In this document: one piece after another, positions 61,856 through 64,000 of the stretch
Layout: every line of letters begins with the position of its first letter
Numbering within the stretch: the stretch's first letter is position 1
DNA from: JABDIP01 sp965212545
GTDB taxonomy: Bacteria; Pseudomonadota; Alphaproteobacteria; DSM-16000; Inquilinaceae
Direction: 5' to 3'
DNA length: 64,000 nt
Assembly: GCA_965212545.1 (NCBI GenBank)
Contig: CBDBVB010000029.1
Span: 103,783-167,782, forward strand
Program-made: the position numbers and the translations under genes
The notes under the pieces: model-generated
The model's database searches: none
What the model was told of the DNA's origin: nothing
Seen by the model: the letters and a program-made list of their open reading frames with translations, nothing else

Positions 61856-62050
61856 ATGAGTGAAGACAAGTCCACGGGACGGGATAGCCGACGCGGCTTT
61901 CTAAAGATGGCCGGAGTCGGAACCCTGGCGGCCGGCGCCGCAGTTGTGGCCGCAGAGCCTGCGCAAGCCGACACAGCCGACGAGGCCGGCTCCGAAGGCT
62001 ATCGCGAGACCAAGCACGTGAAGACCTACTACGACCTGGCGCGGTTCTGA
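61856..62050 (+). CDS. Formate dehydrogenase region TAT target protein
   Basis: 64 aa with an AAAGGG site before the ATG. Twin-arginine signal DSRRGFLKMAGVGTLAAGAA, then AEPAQADTADEAG and a C-terminal ETKHVKTYYDLARF, which is the signature of the TIGR02811 family. The family is always found next to fdhA; its role is not known (a possible small subunit or a TAT escort). It ends 72 bases before fdhA. Confidence 0.9.
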   Translation: MSEDKSTGRDSRRGFLKMAGVGTLAAGAAVVAAEPAQADTADEAGSEGYRETKHVKTYYDLARF

Positions 62051-62122
62051 TCCGCCAACGGCAGGGACGACGGACGGGACTGGCACCGCCCCATCGGGCG
62101 CGCTTCGAATCGGAGAGTTGAG

Positions 62123-64000
62123 ATGCTCAGGAAAAAAGCTAACGGACATGCCAACGGCTCGCGGATGACCCGGGCCCTGACTGGATTGACCGGCGGAGCA
62201 ATCGACCGCCGGACCTTCCTGAGACGATCTGGCCTGACAGTTGGCGGATTGGCTGGCGCATCGGCGCTGACCGGCGGCATGATCCAGAAGGCCGAGGCGC
62301 AGTCCGCGGGCGGCGACGTCGAGACGGTGCGCTCGGTGTGCACCCATTGCTCGGTCGGCTGTACCGTCGAGGCCGAGGTTCAGAACGGTGTCTGGGTCGG
62401 TCAGGAGCCGGGTTTCGACAGCCCGTTCAACCTGGGCGCCCATTGTGCCAAGGGCGCCAGCGTGCGCGAGCACGCCCATGGCGAACGGCGGCTGAAATAT
62501 CCGATGAAGCTGGTCAATGGCGAGTGGACACGGATGAGCTGGGAGGACGCGGTCAACGAGATCGGCGACACCATGCTCAATATCCGCGCCGAATCCGGAC
62601 CGGACTCGGTCTATTGGCTGGGATCGGCCAAGCATTCCAACGAGCAGGCCTACCTATTCCGCAAATTCTATGCGTTCTGGGGCAGCAACAACGGCGACCA
62701 CCAGGCCCGTATCTGCCACTCGACCACCGTCGCCGGCGTAGCCAATACCTGGGGCTACGGCGCGATGACCAACAGCTACAACGACATCCACAACAGCCGG
62801 GCGATCTTCCTGATCGGTGGCAATCCGGCCGAGGCCCATCCGGTCTCGATGCAGCATCTGCTGCGCGCCAAGGAGCAGAACAACGCGCCGCTGATCGTCT
62901 GCGATCCGCGCTTCACCCGCACCGCGGCCCATGCCAGCGAATATGTGCGACTGCGCTCGGGCACCGACGTTGCGCTGATCTGGGGCATCCTGTGGCACAT
63001 CTTCGAGAATGGCTGGGAGGATCGCGAGTTCATCCGCCAGCGCGTCTGGGGAATGGATCAGATCCGTGCCGAGGTCGCCAACTGGACTCCGGAGGAAACC
63101 GAACGGGTCACCGGCGTTCCGGGCTCGCAGCTGCGCCGGGTCGCGCGGACCCTGGCGAACAACCGCCCCGGCACCGTGATCTGGTGCATGGGCGGCACCC
63201 AGCACACCAACGGCAACAACAACACCCGTGCCTACTGCGCGCTACAGCTGGCGCTGGGCAACATGGGTGTCGCCGGCGGTGGAACCAACATCTTCCGCGG
63301 CCATGACAACGTCCAGGGCGCGACCGATCTCGGCGTGCTGAGCCACACCCTGCCGGGCTATTACGGCCTGTCGGAAGGCGCCTGGAAGCACTGGTCGAGG
63401 GTCTGGGACGTCGAGCACGACTATCTGGTCGAACGCTTCGAATCCAAGGAGTTGATGGAGCGGGCCGGCATTCCGGTGTCGCGCTGGATCGACGGCGTGC
63501 TGGAAGACGTCGACAACATGGACCAGAACACCAACGTGCGCGCGATGGTGTTCTGGGGCCACGCGCCGAACTCGCAGACCCGCCTGCCGGAAATGCAGCA
63601 GGCGATGGACAAGCTGGACATCCAGGTCATCATCGACCCGTATCCGACCGCTTCGGCGGTGATGCCGACCCGAAAGGACGGCGTCTACCTGCTGCCGGCG
63701 TCAACGCAGTTCGAGACCTATGGGTCGGTGACGGCGTCGAACCGGTCGCTGCAATGGCGTGACAAGGTGTTCGACCCGCTGTTCGAGTCCCGGCCGGACC
63801 ACGAGATCATGTATCTGCTGGCCGAGAAGCTCGGATTCGCCGACGAGATGTTCAAGAACATCACCGTCAACGACAGCGAGCCGCTGGTCGAAGACATCAC
63901 CCGCGAGCTCAATGCCGGGCTGTGGACCATCGGCTATACCGGCCAGTCGCCGGAGCGGCTGCGCATGCACATGGCGAACCAGCACACTTTCGACAAGACG
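62123..64000 (+). CDS. fdhA: Formate dehydrogenase alpha subunit (molybdopterin enzyme), partial at right edge
   Basis: 626 codons, open at the window end; the full protein would be about 950-1,000 aa. Start at ATG 62123 with a GGAGAG site. Twin-arginine signal AIDRRTFLRRSGLTVGG (Arg29-Arg30); [4Fe-4S] ligands CTHCSVGC (Cys73, 76, 80) and Cys108. The active-site residue is Cys198 (QARICHSTTVAG) rather than selenocysteine. The molybdopterin-binding regions follow (IFLIGGNPAEAHPVS, GTVIWCMGGTQHTNGNNNT). Periplasmic formate oxidation with W or Mo as metal. The upstream TorD and tungstate transporter suit this. Beta and gamma subunits should lie beyond the edge. Confidence 0.95.
   Translation, partial: MLRKKANGHANGSRMTRALTGLTGGAIDRRTFLRRSGLTVGGLAGASALTGGMIQKAEAQSAGGDVETVRSVCTHCSVGCTVEAEVQNGVWVGQEPGFDSPFNLGAHCAKGASVREHAHGERRLKYPMKLVNGEWTRMSWEDAVNEIGDTMLNIRAESGPDSVYWLGSAKHSNEQAYLFRKFYAFWGSNNGDHQARICHSTTVAGVANTWGYGAMTNSYNDIHNSRAIFLIGGNPAEAHPVSMQHLLRAKEQNNAPLIVCDPRFTRTAAHASEYVRLRSGTDVALIWGILWHIFENGWEDREFIRQRVWGMDQIRAEVANWTPEETERVTGVPGSQLRRVARTLANNRPGTVIWCMGGTQHTNGNNNTRAYCALQLALGNMGVAGGGTNIFRGHDNVQGATDLGVLSHTLPGYYGLSEGAWKHWSRVWDVEHDYLVERFESKELMERAGIPVSRWIDGVLEDVDNMDQNTNVRAMVFWGHAPNSQTRLPEMQQAMDKLDIQVIIDPYPTASAVMPTRKDGVYLLPASTQFETYGSVTASNRSLQWRDKVFDPLFESRPDHEIMYLLAEKLGFADEMFKNITVNDSEPLVEDITRELNAGLWTIGYTGQSPERLRMHMANQHTFDKT

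Noticed and set aside
62710..62725. Selenocysteine codon in fdhA
   Set aside because: The active-site codon is TGC (Cys198); the frame has no internal TGA.

Overview
The window is about 65% GC with tightly packed, oppositely oriented gene blocks. Its content is typical of a free-living, probably aquatic alphaproteobacterium, Rhodospirillales-like by gene family: an aerobic-type cobalamin pathway with CobN, a formate dehydrogenase locus with DUF3305/DUF3306/TorD/TAT-target genes, and very large secreted adhesins. The taxonomic placement is inference; no rRNA is present. I found no tRNA, rRNA, insertion sequence, CRISPR array or phage gene.

Layout. (1) 1-5311: corrin-ring genes on the minus strand (cbiX, cobH, cobL, cobI, cbiG-like), joined by stop/start overlaps, with cbiB divergent. 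(2) 5334-7210: a cytoplasmic-looking subtilisin-family protease and a small protein that resembles a subtilisin propeptide. (3) 7827-16926: the second cobalamin block, a minus-strand operon cobU-cobW-cobN-cobO-cobQ headed by a clear cobalamin riboswitch, with cobC divergent. Five single-base insertions break cbiG, cobN (one each) and cobQ (three), so either B12 synthesis is lost or the assembly carries homopolymer errors. (4) 17035-30865: a two-partner secretion locus on the minus strand in the order TpsB transporter, 2,935-residue TpsA exoprotein, then a CHAT-domain (caspase-like) TPR lipoprotein. It is preceded by an OmpA-like protein and AT-rich dyads. (5) 32144-36223: a possible small lipoprotein, a SpoVG-like protein, an atypical SDR lacking the catalytic tyrosine, a hydroxypyruvate-isomerase-like protein, a monooxygenase-like protein and a TIGR03032 propeller protein. 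(6) 36452-47178: one giant RTX/VCBS/FG-GAP adhesin of about 3,570 codons, split into five reading frames by indels inside near-identical 345-bp repeats. (7) 47179-48024: an AT-rich regulatory gap, then a membrane hybrid histidine kinase. (8) 50627-64000: an alkyltransferase-like protein, a fumarylacetoacetate-hydrolase-family protein, tungstate transporter parts TupA and TupC without a permease, a conserved run of uncharacterised genes (ligase-like, DUF6505, DUF6352, DUF6494, small membrane protein), an MscS channel, a multi-cluster ferredoxin, and the formate dehydrogenase set ending in fdhA, cut by the window edge.

How it fits together: tungstate uptake, ferredoxin, TorD chaperone, TAT target and FdhA form a coherent W/Mo formate dehydrogenase neighbourhood, and the DUF cassette between them is a candidate accessory system. 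The TpsB-TpsA-CHAT locus is the most interesting candidate for an undescribed system: a secreted giant beta-helix protein encoded with a membrane-anchored caspase-like peptidase. Both giant surface proteins carry recently expanded repeats organised as triplets.
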